From: Desmonostoc vinosum HA7617-LM4
GTDB lineage: Bacteria; Cyanobacteriota; Cyanobacteriia; Cyanobacteriales; Nostocaceae
Length of the DNA: 64,000 bases
Assembly (NCBI GenBank): GCA_019359515.1
Contig: JAHHHC010000007.1
Coordinates: 1-64,000, forward strand
Direction: 5' to 3'
The notes beneath the pieces are model-generated. The model did no database searches. It worked only from the letters and a program-made list of their open reading frames with translations, and had not been told where the DNA came from. Each line of letters begins with the position of its first letter. The stretch's first letter is position 1. The translations under genes were made by a program, and so were the position numbers. Below, piece after piece: positions 17,332-27,489 of the stretch.

Positions 17332-18861
17332 TTAGAGAGCTTCCTTCCGGCGGGTTGATTTGTCACCCACTTTTTGGAATAGACCCCACTCAACTTGCTC
17401 TTCTAGATCCGCGTCAACACCAGCAAATACATCTCGGTAGATTGTCCGAGCGCCATGCCAGAGATGACCAAAGAAGAACAACAGAGCAAATACAGCATGT
17501 CCAAAGGTAAACCAACCTCTGGGGCTGGTACGGAATACACCATCAGAGTTCAAGGTTTCCCGGTCAAATTCAAAGATTTCGCCGCCTTGAGCCTTACGGG
17601 CATATTTCTTCACGTCAGCGGGATCTGTAAAGGTTTTGCCATTTAAATCGCCACCGTAGAAACTAACGGTAACGCCAGATTGCTCAAAACTATACTTAGA
17701 TTCTGCGCGACGGAAGGGGATGTCAGCACGGACAATGCCGTCTGCATCGGTCAAAATGACTGGGAAAGTTTCAAAGAAGTTGGGGAGACGGCGCACGGTC
17801 AACTCCCGACCTTCGGAATCTTTGAATACGGCGTGACCTTGCCAAGACTGGGCAATACCATCGCCCTTGACCATTGGCCCTGTACGGAATAGACCACCTT
17901 TAGCGGGGCTATTACCGACATAATCGTAGAAAGCGAGTTTTTCGGGAATCTGTGACCAAGCTTCGGAGAGACTTGCACCTTGAGCAACGTCATTTTGGAC
18001 GCGACGCTCAATTTCTTGACGGAAGTAGTTTTGATCCCATTGGTAGCGGGTAGGGCCAAACAGCTCAATGGGGGTAGCAGCGTTACCGTACCACATAGTA
18101 CCAGCAACAACGAAAGCGGCAAAGAATACCGCTGCAATACTGCTAGAAAGTACGGTTTCAATGTTCCCCATCCGTAGTGCTTTGTAGAGCCGTTCGGGGG
18201 GTCGTACTGAGAGGTGGAATAAACCAGCAATAATACCAACAACACCGGCGGCAATGTGGTGAGCCACAATCCCACCAGGGTTATATGGGTTAAACCCACC
18301 TGGCCCCCATTCTGGCGCTACTGGCTGGATGCTGCCAGTGACACCGAAGGCATCAGAAACCCACATTCCTGGGCCAAATAATCCGGTGAGGTGAAAAGCA
18401 CCGAAGCCAAAGCAAAGTAAACCAGATAAAAATAGGTGAATGCCAAACATTTTTGGCAAGTCTAGTGCAGGTTCGCCTGTGCGGGGATCTCTAAATAGTT
18501 CTAAATCCCAGTAAACCCAGTGCCATACAGCAGCTAGGAACAACAAACCAGAAAGAATAATGTGAGCCGCAGCAACACCTTCAAATGACCAGAAACCAGG
18601 GTCAGTTGCTGGGCCACCTGTAACGCTCCAACCGCCCCAAGATTGGGTGACGCCTAGACGTGACATGAAGGGTAGCACGAACATACCCTGACGCCACATA
18701 GGGTTAAGAACAGGATCGCTGGGGTCATAAATAGCTAGTTCGTATAGTGCCATCGAACCGGCCCAGCCTGCCACCAAGGCTGTGTGCATCAAGTGTACAG
18801 AAATCAATCGCCCTGGATCATTCAGAACGACTGTGTGTACTCGGTACCAGGGTAGTCCCAT
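17332..18861 (-). CDS. psbB: Photosystem II CP47 chlorophyll apoprotein
   Basis: 509 aa, beginning [19 protein letters not shown], the invariant CP47 N-terminus. It is a six-helix inner antenna of PSII that binds chlorophyll a and beta-carotene through conserved His residues (for example [37 protein letters not shown]) and has a large lumenal loop between helices V and VI. The C-terminus ...[20 protein letters not shown] is also standard. Length is normal. psbT follows. The 5' region (18862-19100) contains a stem-loop at 18961-18993. No internal abnormality is seen. Confidence 0.98.
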   Translation of the reverse strand: MGLPWYRVHTVVLNDPGRLISVHLMHTALVAGWAGSMALYELAIYDPSDPVLNPMWRQGMFVLPFMSRLGVTQSWGGWSVTGGPATDPGFWSFEGVAAAHIILSGLLFLAAVWHWVYWDLELFRDPRTGEPALDLPKMFGIHLFLSGLLCFGFGAFHLTGLFGPGMWVSDAFGVTGSIQPVAPEWGPGGFNPYNPGGIVAHHIAAGVVGIIAGLFHLSVRPPERLYKALRMGNIETVLSSSIAAVFFAAFVVAGTMWYGNAATPIELFGPTRYQWDQNYFRQEIERRVQNDVAQGASLSEAWSQIPEKLAFYDYVGNSPAKGGLFRTGPMVKGDGIAQSWQGHAVFKDSEGRELTVRRLPNFFETFPVILTDADGIVRADIPFRRAESKYSFEQSGVTVSFYGGDLNGKTFTDPADVKKYARKAQGGEIFEFDRETLNSDGVFRTSPRGWFTFGHAVFALLFFFGHLWHGARTIYRDVFAGVDADLEEQVEWGLFQKVGDKSTRRKEAL

Positions 18862-18960
18862 CGACTACGCTCCTCCTCGACGAGTTAGTTTACAAAGCAG
18901 TTTTCTTACTGAGGTTTTGAGGTGCGAAAACCCTGTCCTTGGGGGATTTATGGGTTAATA

Positions 18961-18993
18961 GTCGCTTAGGTTGGGCTAACCTTACTAAGCGGC
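18961..18993 (-). other. Stem-loop in the psbB upstream region
   Basis: CGCTTAG (18963-18969) pairs with CTAAGCG (18985-18991) and an inner GGTT/AACC pairing tightens the loop. It lies about 100 bp upstream of the psbB ATG, so it could be in the 5' UTR or be an upstream element. Apart from this and the repeats at 19284-19440, the 18862-19440 spacer shows nothing recognisable. Confidence 0.4.
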
Positions 18994-19283
18994 TATCTCA
19001 CCGCCACTCATAAAACTCTCTGTTGTTTTTTTATTGCCAGAGCCTGAGTCAGACCACAGCTTAGTCTTGTGAGTTAGACAGAGTGGTCAGTCTGGCGATG
19101 CTAATACACTTGGGGTACTGTAACCCGTAGGATAGCGATCGCCAAGCAAAAATGAGAATGTTTTAAAAAGTGTAACTATTGATGGAATTGTTTGCAAGCG
19201 TGTAAATTGATGCGATCGCGTAGCATGTCAGTGTTATTTCGCTACCAACCCCAGTCAGAGATTTGATTTGCGTATTGTTACGG

Positions 19284-19440
19284 TTAGTGGGGATGAGGGG
19301 GATGAGGGAGACGCGGGGACGCAGGGACGCGGGGACACGGAGAATAATCAATTCCCCATTCCCCAGTCCCCAGTCCCCAGTCCCCAGTCCCCAATCCCCA
19401 GTCCCCAGTCCCCAATCCCCAATCCCCAGTCCCCAATCCC
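19284..19440. repeat. Short tandem repeats: GGGGATGA-type block plus CCCCAGT/CCCCAAT array
   Basis: GATGAGGGGGATGAGGGAGA and GGGACGCGG units at 19290-19342 are followed by about twelve heptamers CCCCAGT or CCCCAAT from 19352 to 19440. The array ends directly against the TAG stop of the next gene (19441-19443). Reading frames across it (GDWGLGT repeats) are artefacts of the repeat. Confidence 0.9.
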
Positions 19441-19767
19441 CTACTGCACCACCAATTGAATATTTTGCAGTTGGCACTTAGTCTCAGCTTTACCAAGGCG
19501 TTCGATGACTTGTTCGGCACTCATCAAACGCTTGAGTACTACTTGACCGATGGTTTTACTGGCTACTACTGGTGTTGTTGGCTTCACTTCTACGGTGAGA
19601 ATGGCTTCTTCCACTCGATAAAGCCATAGCAATTCATTTTGTTCTACTAAACAAATATTCATTCGCTGAATATCTGGTTGGCGTCGCCATGCAGTTATTT
19701 GCCAAAGTCCATCAGATGCCCATACTCTGGCAACTATCCATCCCTCAGATAGAAAGAAATACTTCAC
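19441..19767 (-). CDS. Hypothetical protein, probably conserved in cyanobacteria
   Basis: 108 aa, starting at GTG 19767 with [20 protein letters not shown]. No family is recognised. The composition (Trp-rich N-terminal beta-like segments [16 protein letters not shown], then [18 protein letters not shown], then an amphipathic C-terminal helix with [15 protein letters not shown]) suggests a small globular cytosolic protein with no membrane segment. Codon use looks like its neighbours. It is upstream of and parallel to psbB, about 580 bp away, and its stop codon abuts a heptamer repeat array. It could be a genuine conserved hypothetical, but no function can be assigned. Confidence 0.65.
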   Translation of the reverse strand: MKYFFLSEGWIVARVWASDGLWQITAWRRQPDIQRMNICLVEQNELLWLYRVEEAILTVEVKPTTPVVASKTIGQVVLKRLMSAEQVIERLGKAETKCQLQNIQLVVQ

Positions 19768-20385
19768 TGTTTTAGTCTCACTATTTAAACTTTCAATCTG
19801 TTGTTCACAATGATGTTATGAATACGAGATTTTAAGTGGAGTTATGCAGCTTATGCCTCAGCAGCAACATCCAATTCTTGATGCATAGCACTTGAGCTAC
19901 GGTCAAAGCTTAACAAACCTGTTCCCTGATGACTATGAATTTACGATAAATTTAGTCTACATTTTGAATTTAATAAACAAAAACTTTTGCACACTTAACA
20001 AATGACAAATTTTGTTTTTTGTCAATGATTGTTTGTAACAAAAACAATGTGCTTTTTTTAATTTTAAATTTACGCAAAAAAGGCATTTAAACCATCAATT
20101 TTACGTATGAAAAAGTAAAATCTTGCTAACCACGATACCTAGCGTGAGTGTTAAGCGTCTTGGTTTTAATTTTTAATTCTCCCTGAGAGGGTTGACAAAT
20201 ATTAATTTAGTTATGTGAAGAATTGGGTGTATGAGCCATAGATATAGTACGATTACTGACCGAAGAAGGCTTTGTTAAGGAACTCCAACAAATAAATTAT
20301 CTAACTTAACTCAATCAAAACGACTTTCTCTCTCCCTGCCCCCTGCTTCTTAATTTGACCACTAATTTCAAAAAATTTTAATGCT
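19768..20385. other. AT-rich spacer without recognisable genes
   Basis: This spacer lies between two divergent genes. Very AT-rich stretches around 19960-20110 and a TTGACA at 20191 are seen, but no correctly spaced -10 box. No repeats of the families found elsewhere, and no small gene. Confidence 0.5.
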
Positions 20386-22023
20386 ATGGCCTGGTTTTCC
20401 TTGTCCGTGAACCGATGGGGTCGAATCATACAATTGTTATCTTTATTCTGTTTATGTTTATTTTTAGTCGTTAGTTGCAGTTCTCAACAAAATATCACTA
20501 CCCCAGCACCTACTTCTACAGGTAGTGGTCGCATTACTATAGGTACAACGCAGAAACCGCGTACGCTTGATCCAGCTGATGCTTATGAGTTAGCATCCTT
20601 GGGTCTGGTGTTTAATATGAGCGATCGCCTCTACACCTACGAACCAGGAAGCACGGAAATTAAGCCTCAACTCGCTACAGCATTACCTAAAGTCAGTTCA
20701 GATGGTTTAACTTATGCTATCCCCCTACGCCAGGGAGTAGTCTTTCATGACGGCGCACCCTTCAATGCAGAGGCTATGGCGTTTAGCATTAAGCGCTTTA
20801 TTGAAAATAAGGGTAAACCCGCCTTTTTGCTATCGGAAGTGGAATCAGTGCAAGCTACAGGTGAGTATGAGTTGACTCTCAAGCTGAAAAAACCTTTTGC
20901 AGCTTTTCCCTCGCTACTAGCGTTTTCTGGGGTTTGTGCAGTTTCACCCAAGGCTTATGAAATTGGTGAGGGAAAATTTCAGCCGAATATTTTTGTGGGT
21001 ACTGGCCCTTATAAATTAGCCAATTTTGGCCCGGCATCAGTACAATTTGATGTTTTTGAAAATTATTGGGGAAAAAAGCCAGTTAATAGCGGTATTAACG
21101 TGCAAATTCTCAGCAGTGGGGTGAATTTATATAATGCTTTCCGTAAAAAAGCAGTAGATGTGGCTTATCTTTCTATGGATCCTGATCAAATTCGCAGTTT
21201 GGTAGAAAAAGCCAAAAAAGGTGATTGGCAAGCAATCCCGAATCAGGGTAGTGTGATGACCTACATGGCGATCAATCGCAATCAAAAGCCTTTGGATAAC
21301 CCAGCTGTGAGACAAGCGATCGCTGCAATGGTGAATCGTTCGGTAATTCAAGAGCGAGTCTTGTATAATCAATCTGAAGCAGCCTACAGTATGATACCAA
21401 CGACTTTAGATGTTTCCCTGCCAACTTTTAAAAAGCAATATGGCGATAGCAATACAGAAAAAGCTAAACAACTACTGACATCAACCGGATTCTCAAAAAC
21501 CAATCCAGCAAAGGTAGAAATTTGGTATCGTGCTAGCTCTGCTACTAGCAGTTTAACGGCTATAGTACTTAAAGCTTTAGCTAAGAAAACATTAGACGGG
21601 ATTTTGCAATTTGATATCATTGCTGTCGATTCTTCGACATTTTATCGACAGATTCCTAATGGTTTATATCAAACAGTTTTGTTTGATTGGTATCCCGATT
21701 TTTTGGATGCAGATAATTACATCCAACCATTTTTAGCTTGTGACAAAGGCTCAATAAAAAAAGGATGTCAAGACGGTGGTAGTAAGTCTTTGGGGTCTTT
21801 TTATTATAGCGATCGCATGAACAAACTCATTGATCAACAACGTCAAGCACAAAACCCAGAAGCTCGTAGTAAACTATTTGCCGAAATCCAAGAAATAGTA
21901 GCAAATGAAGTACCTTATGTTCCCCTTTGGCAAAGCAAAGACTTTGTTTTTGCTCAAAAAGGTATGAACGACGTTCAACTAGATCCCACCCAAAATTTAG
22001 TATATAAAACGATTACAAAGTAG
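20386..22023 (+). CDS. ABC transporter substrate-binding lipoprotein, family 5 (peptide/nickel type)
   Basis: 545 aa. It has a lipoprotein signal with hydrophobic core LLSLFCLCLFLVV and lipobox VVSC, lipid Cys at residue 31. The mature part has family-5 SBP features: ITIGTTQKPRTLDPADAYE, DGLTYAIPLRQGVVFHDGAPFNAE, VGTGPYKLANF, NPAVRQAIAAMVNR and near-C-terminal EVPYVPLW. It would be a periplasmic receptor anchored in the membrane for oligopeptides, dipeptides or a similar solute. It is followed after 210 bp of repeats by a DppB/OppB-type permease on the same strand. The second permease and the ATPases are not in the window. Confidence 0.92.
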   Translation: MAWFSLSVNRWGRIIQLLSLFCLCLFLVVSCSSQQNITTPAPTSTGSGRITIGTTQKPRTLDPADAYELASLGLVFNMSDRLYTYEPGSTEIKPQLATALPKVSSDGLTYAIPLRQGVVFHDGAPFNAEAMAFSIKRFIENKGKPAFLLSEVESVQATGEYELTLKLKKPFAAFPSLLAFSGVCAVSPKAYEIGEGKFQPNIFVGTGPYKLANFGPASVQFDVFENYWGKKPVNSGINVQILSSGVNLYNAFRKKAVDVAYLSMDPDQIRSLVEKAKKGDWQAIPNQGSVMTYMAINRNQKPLDNPAVRQAIAAMVNRSVIQERVLYNQSEAAYSMIPTTLDVSLPTFKKQYGDSNTEKAKQLLTSTGFSKTNPAKVEIWYRASSATSSLTAIVLKALAKKTLDGILQFDIIAVDSSTFYRQIPNGLYQTVLFDWYPDFLDADNYIQPFLACDKGSIKKGCQDGGSKSLGSFYYSDRMNKLIDQQRQAQNPEARSKLFAEIQEIVANEVPYVPLWQSKDFVFAQKGMNDVQLDPTQNLVYKTITK

Positions 22024-22035
22024 TCATTTGTCATT

Positions 22036-22233
22036 TATCTAGTTACCAATTCCTAATACTTCTACTTCTCCTGTCAAAGACGCTACGCGTAGCTTGCTTT
22101 ACCTTTGGGGTACGCTTAGTACAAGTCCCCAATTACGAATTACGCGCTTCGCAGCGTAAAGCCTACGGCATAGCTTCGCTTAGAGCGAGTCCTCGAGCGT
22201 CATTACGAATTACGAATTACGAATTACCCATAT
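22036..22233. repeat. Small dispersed repeats between ABC transporter genes
   Basis: A CTTCTCCTGTCAAAGACGCT unit (22065-22085, also at 42341 and in related form at 33798), a GTACGCTTAGTACAAGT unit, the GCGTAAAGCCTACGGCAT block and ACGAATT runs up to 22225. The last run ends 9 bp before the permease start, so it must overlap the ribosome-binding region. Confidence 0.8.
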
Positions 22234-23259
22234 ATGTCTCGTTCAAAAGCCATAACATATTACATAACTAGTCGCCTGCTTTTAGCTCCACTCCAGTTGT
22301 TAACTATTGTCACAATCGTTTTTCTTATACTTAGAGCTACACCAGGAGATCCAGCGGATGCAATTCTTGGTGGACGTGCGCCAGAAAGTGCTAAGGAAGA
22401 ATTACGTAAACAACTCGGTTTAAACCTTCCTATTTGGTTACAATACCTCAATTATTTAGGGAAGTTACTACAACTCGATATGGGAAGTTCTATTAGTAGT
22501 CGAGGCCAGAAAGTATGGGATATTATCTGGCAACACTTCCCAGCAACGGCAGAGTTGGCGGTATTTAGTATTGCAACTGCTTTGATTGTCGGTATTGCGG
22601 TAGGTACAATTTCCGCTTCTCGTCCTGGAACACCTCTTGATGTAGGCGGCAGGTTATTTGGCATTATCACTTACTCACTGCCGATGTTTTGGGCGGGAAT
22701 GGTTTTGCAATTAATTTTTGCAGTTCAGCTGGAATGGTTGCCTTTAGGAACACGCTTTCCCGCAGTTCTGCCAACACCACAAAATTTGACTGGACTATAC
22801 ACAATAGATAGCTTGTTACACGGCAATCTCACACAATTTTTTACTGCTTTGTACTATCTGATTCTTCCGAGTTGCACACTGGGAATTTTGCTAAGTGGAA
22901 TTTTTGAGCGAATTGTGCGAGTGAATTTAAAGCAAACCATGCAAGCAGATTATGTAGAAGCAGCCAGAGCAAGAGGCATCCCTGAACAAAAGATTTTATT
23001 TTCCCACGCTTTAAAAAATGCTTTAATCCCAGTAATTACAGTTTTAGGATTGACATTTGCTTCTCTTTTGGGCGGAGCAATTTTGACTGAGGTAACATTT
23101 TCCTGGCCAGGATTAGCAAATCGCTTATATCAAGCGATTACCGAGCGGGATTATCCAACTGTACAGGGAATTATGGTATTTTTTGGAGCGATCGTGGTAA
23201 CGGCAAGTATCTTAATTGATATTTTAAATGCTTATGTAGATCCACGAATTCGCTATTAG
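22234..23259 (+). CDS. ABC transporter permease, DppB/OppB family
   Basis: A 341-aa inner-membrane subunit with about six transmembrane segments. The N-terminal LLLAPLQLLTIVTIVFLILRATPGDPAD is typical of DppB/OppB proteins. The cytoplasmic coupling loop EAARARGIPEQKILFSHALKN carries the EAA motif. The C-terminal LGGAILTEVTFSWPGLANRLYQAI is also diagnostic. ATG at 22234. It most likely partners with the binding protein encoded upstream (20386-22023). A heterodimeric partner (DppC/OppC) and ATP-binding subunits are expected elsewhere on the chromosome, since the next gene is on the opposite strand. Confidence 0.93.
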   Translation: MSRSKAITYYITSRLLLAPLQLLTIVTIVFLILRATPGDPADAILGGRAPESAKEELRKQLGLNLPIWLQYLNYLGKLLQLDMGSSISSRGQKVWDIIWQHFPATAELAVFSIATALIVGIAVGTISASRPGTPLDVGGRLFGIITYSLPMFWAGMVLQLIFAVQLEWLPLGTRFPAVLPTPQNLTGLYTIDSLLHGNLTQFFTALYYLILPSCTLGILLSGIFERIVRVNLKQTMQADYVEAARARGIPEQKILFSHALKNALIPVITVLGLTFASLLGGAILTEVTFSWPGLANRLYQAITERDYPTVQGIMVFFGAIVVTASILIDILNAYVDPRIRY

Positions 23260-23419
23260 AGAAAATAGGGAGTGGGGAGTGGGGAGTGGGGAGTGGGGAA
23301 GAAATATTTTCGACGAAACCCACACAAAGGGATTTGAAATACCTAATTTTTGGTTAGTCCACGGAGGTGGATTAAGTTTTGTGTAGTAGCGAATTCTATT
23401 CACCCAATACTTTTAAAAC

Positions 23420-25117
23420 TTAAGGCAAATTTCTGTCCTCAGAAAATGGTTCTAGTGTTTGATTAACTGGAGGAATATTTTGTTCTTCGCTAGTTGTGGG
23501 CGTTGGTGTTGGTATTTCTGTAGGGGTTGGTATTTCTGTAGGGGTTGGTGTGAGTGTGGGCGTCAATGTGGGCACTAGTGTGGGTATCAGTGTTGAGGTT
23601 GGTGTAGGTGTTGGGTTAAAGGGAGTTTCTAAAGAAACATTAAGGCTATAGTTACTAGCAGCAATTCCCGGATTGAGGCGTAACTCGATGGTGTATTTAC
23701 CAGTTGTAGGTAGTGTCCCCTCATAAGATATTACTTCTTGTGATTGACTATCAATTGGTTTTTGATTGGGAGCTAAGATTGATAGTAAAATATCGCTGAC
23801 TGGATCAACAATGACAGTGACAATTTGCCCCTTTTCACCCGCAAAAGTGTACTGAATAGTTTGGTTGGACTTGATAGTGTCCTCAACTAAAGTGATGTTA
23901 GTTGGCCCTAAATTGAGGCGTCTACTGTACACAACAGGCTGATCGTTGGTAAATATGGGTGTAGTAGGCGTAGGTGTAGATGTAAATGTTGTGCCACCAG
24001 AAACAACTGGTGAAGGGAAAGTTTGTGGTACTGCTTTTTCTGATGTATTCGACTGACTGCGGATAGCACTCACCAAGGCCCAAGAACCAAACCCAGCTAA
24101 GATAACTACAGCACTGCCAATAGCAGCGATCGCTAATGGATTATCTAAAACCGAGCGTTCACGGTTAGATGGAATTACTGGATCAGGTTTATCAGACGCA
24201 ATCGGTGATTGTACTGAATCGGCGTGACCCACAGCCATCGTTTGGAAATTGGACACATTGGGCGCTGGGATATCGGGTTGATCGAGAAATTGTAACGCTT
24301 GAGCTACATCAGCGGCACTTTGGTAGCGATCGCCTGGTGCATAATTTAACATGCGATTCAAAACCAAAGCAAATTGTGGATTAACTCTTACCCACCTCTG
24401 CCAATGCCAACCTAGCTGGTTTTCATCATAAAGATTAGCTGGTTCTCTACCAGTCAACAACACAATCGCTGTCACCGCTAAAGCATATAAATCGCTACAA
24501 GCAAGAGCTTGCCCAGTTTGCATTTGCTCACTAGGAGAGTAGCCTAATTTTCCCACAGTAGTGACTGACGACGCGCTATCTGGAGATTGCAATCGCGTAG
24601 CCAATTCTTTGACCACCCCAAAATCAATCAATACAGGCTTGCTGTCGCCATCTCGCAAAATAATATTTTCTGGCGAAATATCTCGGTGAATAATCCCCCG
24701 GCTGTGAATATGCTCTAAGACAGGCAGCAAAGAGCGAACTAACTGCAAAATTTCTATCTCTGTGAAGGTTTCTCCTACAGCTTGTCTCTCACTCAGCAAA
24801 GTCCGGTAAGTCTTACCTGCAATATAGTCTTGCACTAAAAACAACCGCTGGTCTTGCTCAAATCGTTCACGAAATTTAGGAACTTGTGGATGGTCTATTT
24901 GATACAAGATCGCGGCTTCTCGGTGAAAAAGCTCTTGCGCCTTTTGCCAAGCCTCAGCCTCCATTGCCGCTGAAATCAATTCTTTGAGGGCGCAAAGCTC
25001 GTTAAAGCGCCTCTGGTCTTCTGCAAGATAGGTTCTACCAAATCCCCCCTGTCCGAGAATTTGAATTATGCGGTAACGATTTTGTAAGACAGTGCCAATT
25101 GTGATGGGTGGTTGCAT
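23420..25117 (-). CDS. Membrane-anchored Ser/Thr protein kinase with C-terminal sensor domain
   Basis: 565 aa from ATG 25117; two further codons reach a TTG at 25123. The Hanks-type kinase domain is at about 10-270: glycine loop GQGGFGRTY, lysine in CALKEL, HRDISPEN, and metal-binding DFG in LIDFGVVK. A transmembrane helix (about 330-350, IAAIGSAVVILAGFGSWALV) is followed by a Pro/Thr-rich spacer, a beta-rich region (about 400-500) resembling a bacterial pre-peptidase C-terminal fold, and a long PTPTEIPTPTP tail. The kinase domain is therefore cytosolic and the C-terminal part periplasmic, as in the PknB-like cyanobacterial kinases. Substrates cannot be inferred. Confidence 0.92.
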   Translation of the reverse strand: MQPPITIGTVLQNRYRIIQILGQGGFGRTYLAEDQRRFNELCALKELISAAMEAEAWQKAQELFHREAAILYQIDHPQVPKFRERFEQDQRLFLVQDYIAGKTYRTLLSERQAVGETFTEIEILQLVRSLLPVLEHIHSRGIIHRDISPENIILRDGDSKPVLIDFGVVKELATRLQSPDSASSVTTVGKLGYSPSEQMQTGQALACSDLYALAVTAIVLLTGREPANLYDENQLGWHWQRWVRVNPQFALVLNRMLNYAPGDRYQSAADVAQALQFLDQPDIPAPNVSNFQTMAVGHADSVQSPIASDKPDPVIPSNRERSVLDNPLAIAAIGSAVVILAGFGSWALVSAIRSQSNTSEKAVPQTFPSPVVSGGTTFTSTPTPTTPIFTNDQPVVYSRRLNLGPTNITLVEDTIKSNQTIQYTFAGEKGQIVTVIVDPVSDILLSILAPNQKPIDSQSQEVISYEGTLPTTGKYTIELRLNPGIAASNYSLNVSLETPFNPTPTPTSTLIPTLVPTLTPTLTPTPTEIPTPTEIPTPTPTTSEEQNIPPVNQTLEPFSEDRNLP

Positions 25118-25807
25118 GATCAATTGATTGAGTATATTTGCAACTGCAAAGAAAGTTACTTAAAGGATGAAGTACTTAGAAGAAAAATCTATATACGTAG
25201 CAATGGTAAACTCCGCTACTAAAAACTTCCAATACCCCGCGTTATTAACTGCCACACGCTTGATACACAAAGCACAGGCTTTTAAACACTGTAGCAATTT
25301 TACCCAAGATGGGCTGAAAGCATAAAAATAAGAGCTTTGTGGGAAATGCAGATGCTCTTGGAGCTGATGACTGTAAATTAAAATCTAAAATCAAGTCTGC
25401 TAGTTTATTAATTTGCCGCTAGTATCATAGAATAATCAGCTGCACCTTAGACGCTTATTTATAAGTGTTTTACTCTTTGGGAATCAATTTCAATATCACT
25501 CAAGCTGTCAAGACTTTACTCTCAGTTAGGAATAAGGTAGTTAGAAGCAGGAATCTACCATACCAAATTTTTGTCAGATTGGGGTTGTTGATCTCAATCC
25601 TAAAAATTTAAACAATAGAGCTAGTAGACAGAATTGATGTCAGTTAAACTCATAATGGTTGGTTCGTCAGAAAGATTAGATCATTAGCGAATGATAGTTT
25701 TATGGAGAAATGTTTAAAGTTTGTATGAAAGCTTCAACAAAACTCACAGATGTTTTCTTAGTCTATTTTTCGGTTAAATCTGCTAAATCTCTGATGATAA
25801 TATTGCC
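25118..25807. other. Spacer between kinase and prs, no gene seen
   Basis: 690 bp between divergent genes. It is AT-rich with no array of the repeat families found elsewhere, no open frame with a plausible start, and no clear structured RNA by eye. It should contain the prs promoter. Confidence 0.5.
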
Positions 25808-26827
25808 ATGAATGCACATCGAGGATCTGCTGTGCTTAGTTCTACCGCTTTTAAAGTGCAGCCGACTACAACAGGACTGACTGAGAATCATCGCCTACGG
25901 CTGTTTTCTGGCTCTGCCAACATACAACTGTCTCAAGAAGTTGCTCGTTATTTGGGCATGGACTTGGGGCCAATGATCCGTAAAAGATTTGCGGATGGAG
26001 AACTTTACGTTCAAATTCAAGAATCGATTCGGGGTTGCGATGTATATCTGATCCAGCCATGCTGTCAACCTGTTAACGATCATTTGATGGAATTATTGAT
26101 TATGATCGACGCCTGTCGTCGAGCTTCCGCGCGACAGGTAACAGCAGTAATTCCATACTATGGCTATGCTCGTGCCGATCGCAAAACCGCAGGACGAGAG
26201 TCAATCACTGCCAAGTTGGTTGCTAACCTCATAACTCAAGCAGGTGCGGCTCGTGTTCTGGCTATGGATTTGCACGCAGCCCAGATTCAGGGCTATTTCG
26301 ATATTCCCTTTGACCATGTTTACGGTTCACCAGTTTTACTCGATTACCTAGTGAGCAAGCAATTATCTGATATTGTGGTTGTCTCTCCCGATGTCGGTGG
26401 TGTGGCGCGGGCTAGAGCATTTGCAAAAAAGCTCAATGATGCGCCTTTAGCCATCATTGACAAACGTCGCCAAGCTCATAATGTCGCCGAAGTCTTAAAT
26501 GTCATTGGCGATGTCAAAGGCAAAACCGCAGTTTTAGTTGATGACATGATCGACACTGGTGGCACAATTGCCGAGGGGGCAAGATTGCTACGTGAAGAAG
26601 GAGCAAATCAGGTATACGCCTGTGCAACTCACGCCGTATTCTCCCCACCCGCGATTGAACGTTTATCTTGTAGTGGTTTGTTTGAAGAAGTTATCGTCAC
26701 CAACACAATTCCTATGGTAGAAAGCAACCGCTTTCCACAATTAGTAGTGCTTTCGGTAGCTAATCTACTAGGGGAAACCATCTGGCGGATTCACGAAGAT
26801 AGTTCAGTTAGTAGTATGTTCCGCTAA
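25808..26827 (+). CDS. prs: Ribose-phosphate pyrophosphokinase (PRPP synthetase)
   Basis: A 339-aa cytosolic enzyme making PRPP from ribose 5-phosphate and ATP for purine, pyrimidine, His, Trp and NAD synthesis. Class I features: RFADGELYVQIQESIRGCDVYLIQP, ATP loop region YYGYARADRK, MDLHAAQIQGYFDIPFDH, the flexible-loop KRR in IDKRRQA, and the PRPP-binding VLVDDMIDTGGT. The N-terminal extension (about 25 residues before NHRLRLFSGSANIQ) is common in cyanobacteria. ATG at 25808. rpiA, which makes its substrate ribose 5-phosphate, is at 49955. Confidence 0.96.
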   Translation: MNAHRGSAVLSSTAFKVQPTTTGLTENHRLRLFSGSANIQLSQEVARYLGMDLGPMIRKRFADGELYVQIQESIRGCDVYLIQPCCQPVNDHLMELLIMIDACRRASARQVTAVIPYYGYARADRKTAGRESITAKLVANLITQAGAARVLAMDLHAAQIQGYFDIPFDHVYGSPVLLDYLVSKQLSDIVVVSPDVGGVARARAFAKKLNDAPLAIIDKRRQAHNVAEVLNVIGDVKGKTAVLVDDMIDTGGTIAEGARLLREEGANQVYACATHAVFSPPAIERLSCSGLFEEVIVTNTIPMVESNRFPQLVVLSVANLLGETIWRIHEDSSVSSMFR

Positions 26828-26981
26828 TCAAGAAAAGACTGTGATTTTTGTTATAAAACAAGAGAGCAGGGACTAGGGAACAGGGAACAGAATGTTCCCG
26901 TTCCTTTTGAGTTTCTGACTCAATTGGGGACTGACAAATAATAAAATATCCCATCGCTGCAAGCAAGCGATCGCACACTAC

Positions 26982-27188
26982 TCACACAACCACCAGGAAT
27001 GTTTCAAAACTTTCTTCTGGCACAGGCAAACCATCTTCCTCTAGGGCAGCAACATAACCTGTAATAGCCTCCTTAATGTTTGAAAGAGCTTCCTGTTTCG
27101 TTTTACCCTGGCTAACACAACCTTTAAGGCTTGGACATTCCACAACCCAGTAGCCATCTTCATCTCGATACATGATTACCTGCCTCAT
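26982..27188 (-). CDS. HicB-like antitoxin, orphan
   Basis: 68 aa from ATG 27188 (MRQVIMYRDEDGYWVVECPSL); the frame is open to a TTG at 27206. The partial RNase-H-like HicB fold is recognised from the YWVVECPSLKGCVSQGKTKQEAL segment and the following IKEAITGYVAAL helix. In classical hicAB loci a small HicA toxin with a GSHH/GDHH-type motif lies next to it. None is seen in 26828-26981 or 27189-27489 on either strand. It therefore appears to be a solitary HicB-family gene, which is frequent in cyanobacteria. Confidence 0.8.
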   Translation of the reverse strand: MRQVIMYRDEDGYWVVECPSLKGCVSQGKTKQEALSNIKEAITGYVAALEEDGLPVPEESFETFLVVV

Positions 27189-27489
27189 ATTCTGGCCCAC
27201 GCTCAAAAACTATCTATTACCATCTTTAAATTTTAAGTTTTAAGCACTTCAATGTAGCTGCGCCATAGAACAACACCTGAAGAAACTGCTTGAACAAGTA
27301 CAATTTAGAAGCGTCTGATTCAAACTCTATTGGTTTGTGGAATAACAAATAGAGTCAAAGTAGTGTATTTTTGAGGAGTCTTAAGCTGTCGCGCTTATAA
27401 ATTGCACTATGATGTTGTAAGTAAAAGCTTCAAACCCTCCCCCTTGCTCCCAGCCCCCTGCTCCCCTGCGGTCTCAACGCGCAAATTAA
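27189..27489. other. Spacer without recognised features
   Basis: 301 bp between the divergent hicB-like and Uma2 genes, examined specifically for a HicA reading frame. None was found. The last 50 bp are C-rich (CCCTCCCCC-type) low-complexity sequence. Confidence 0.4.
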
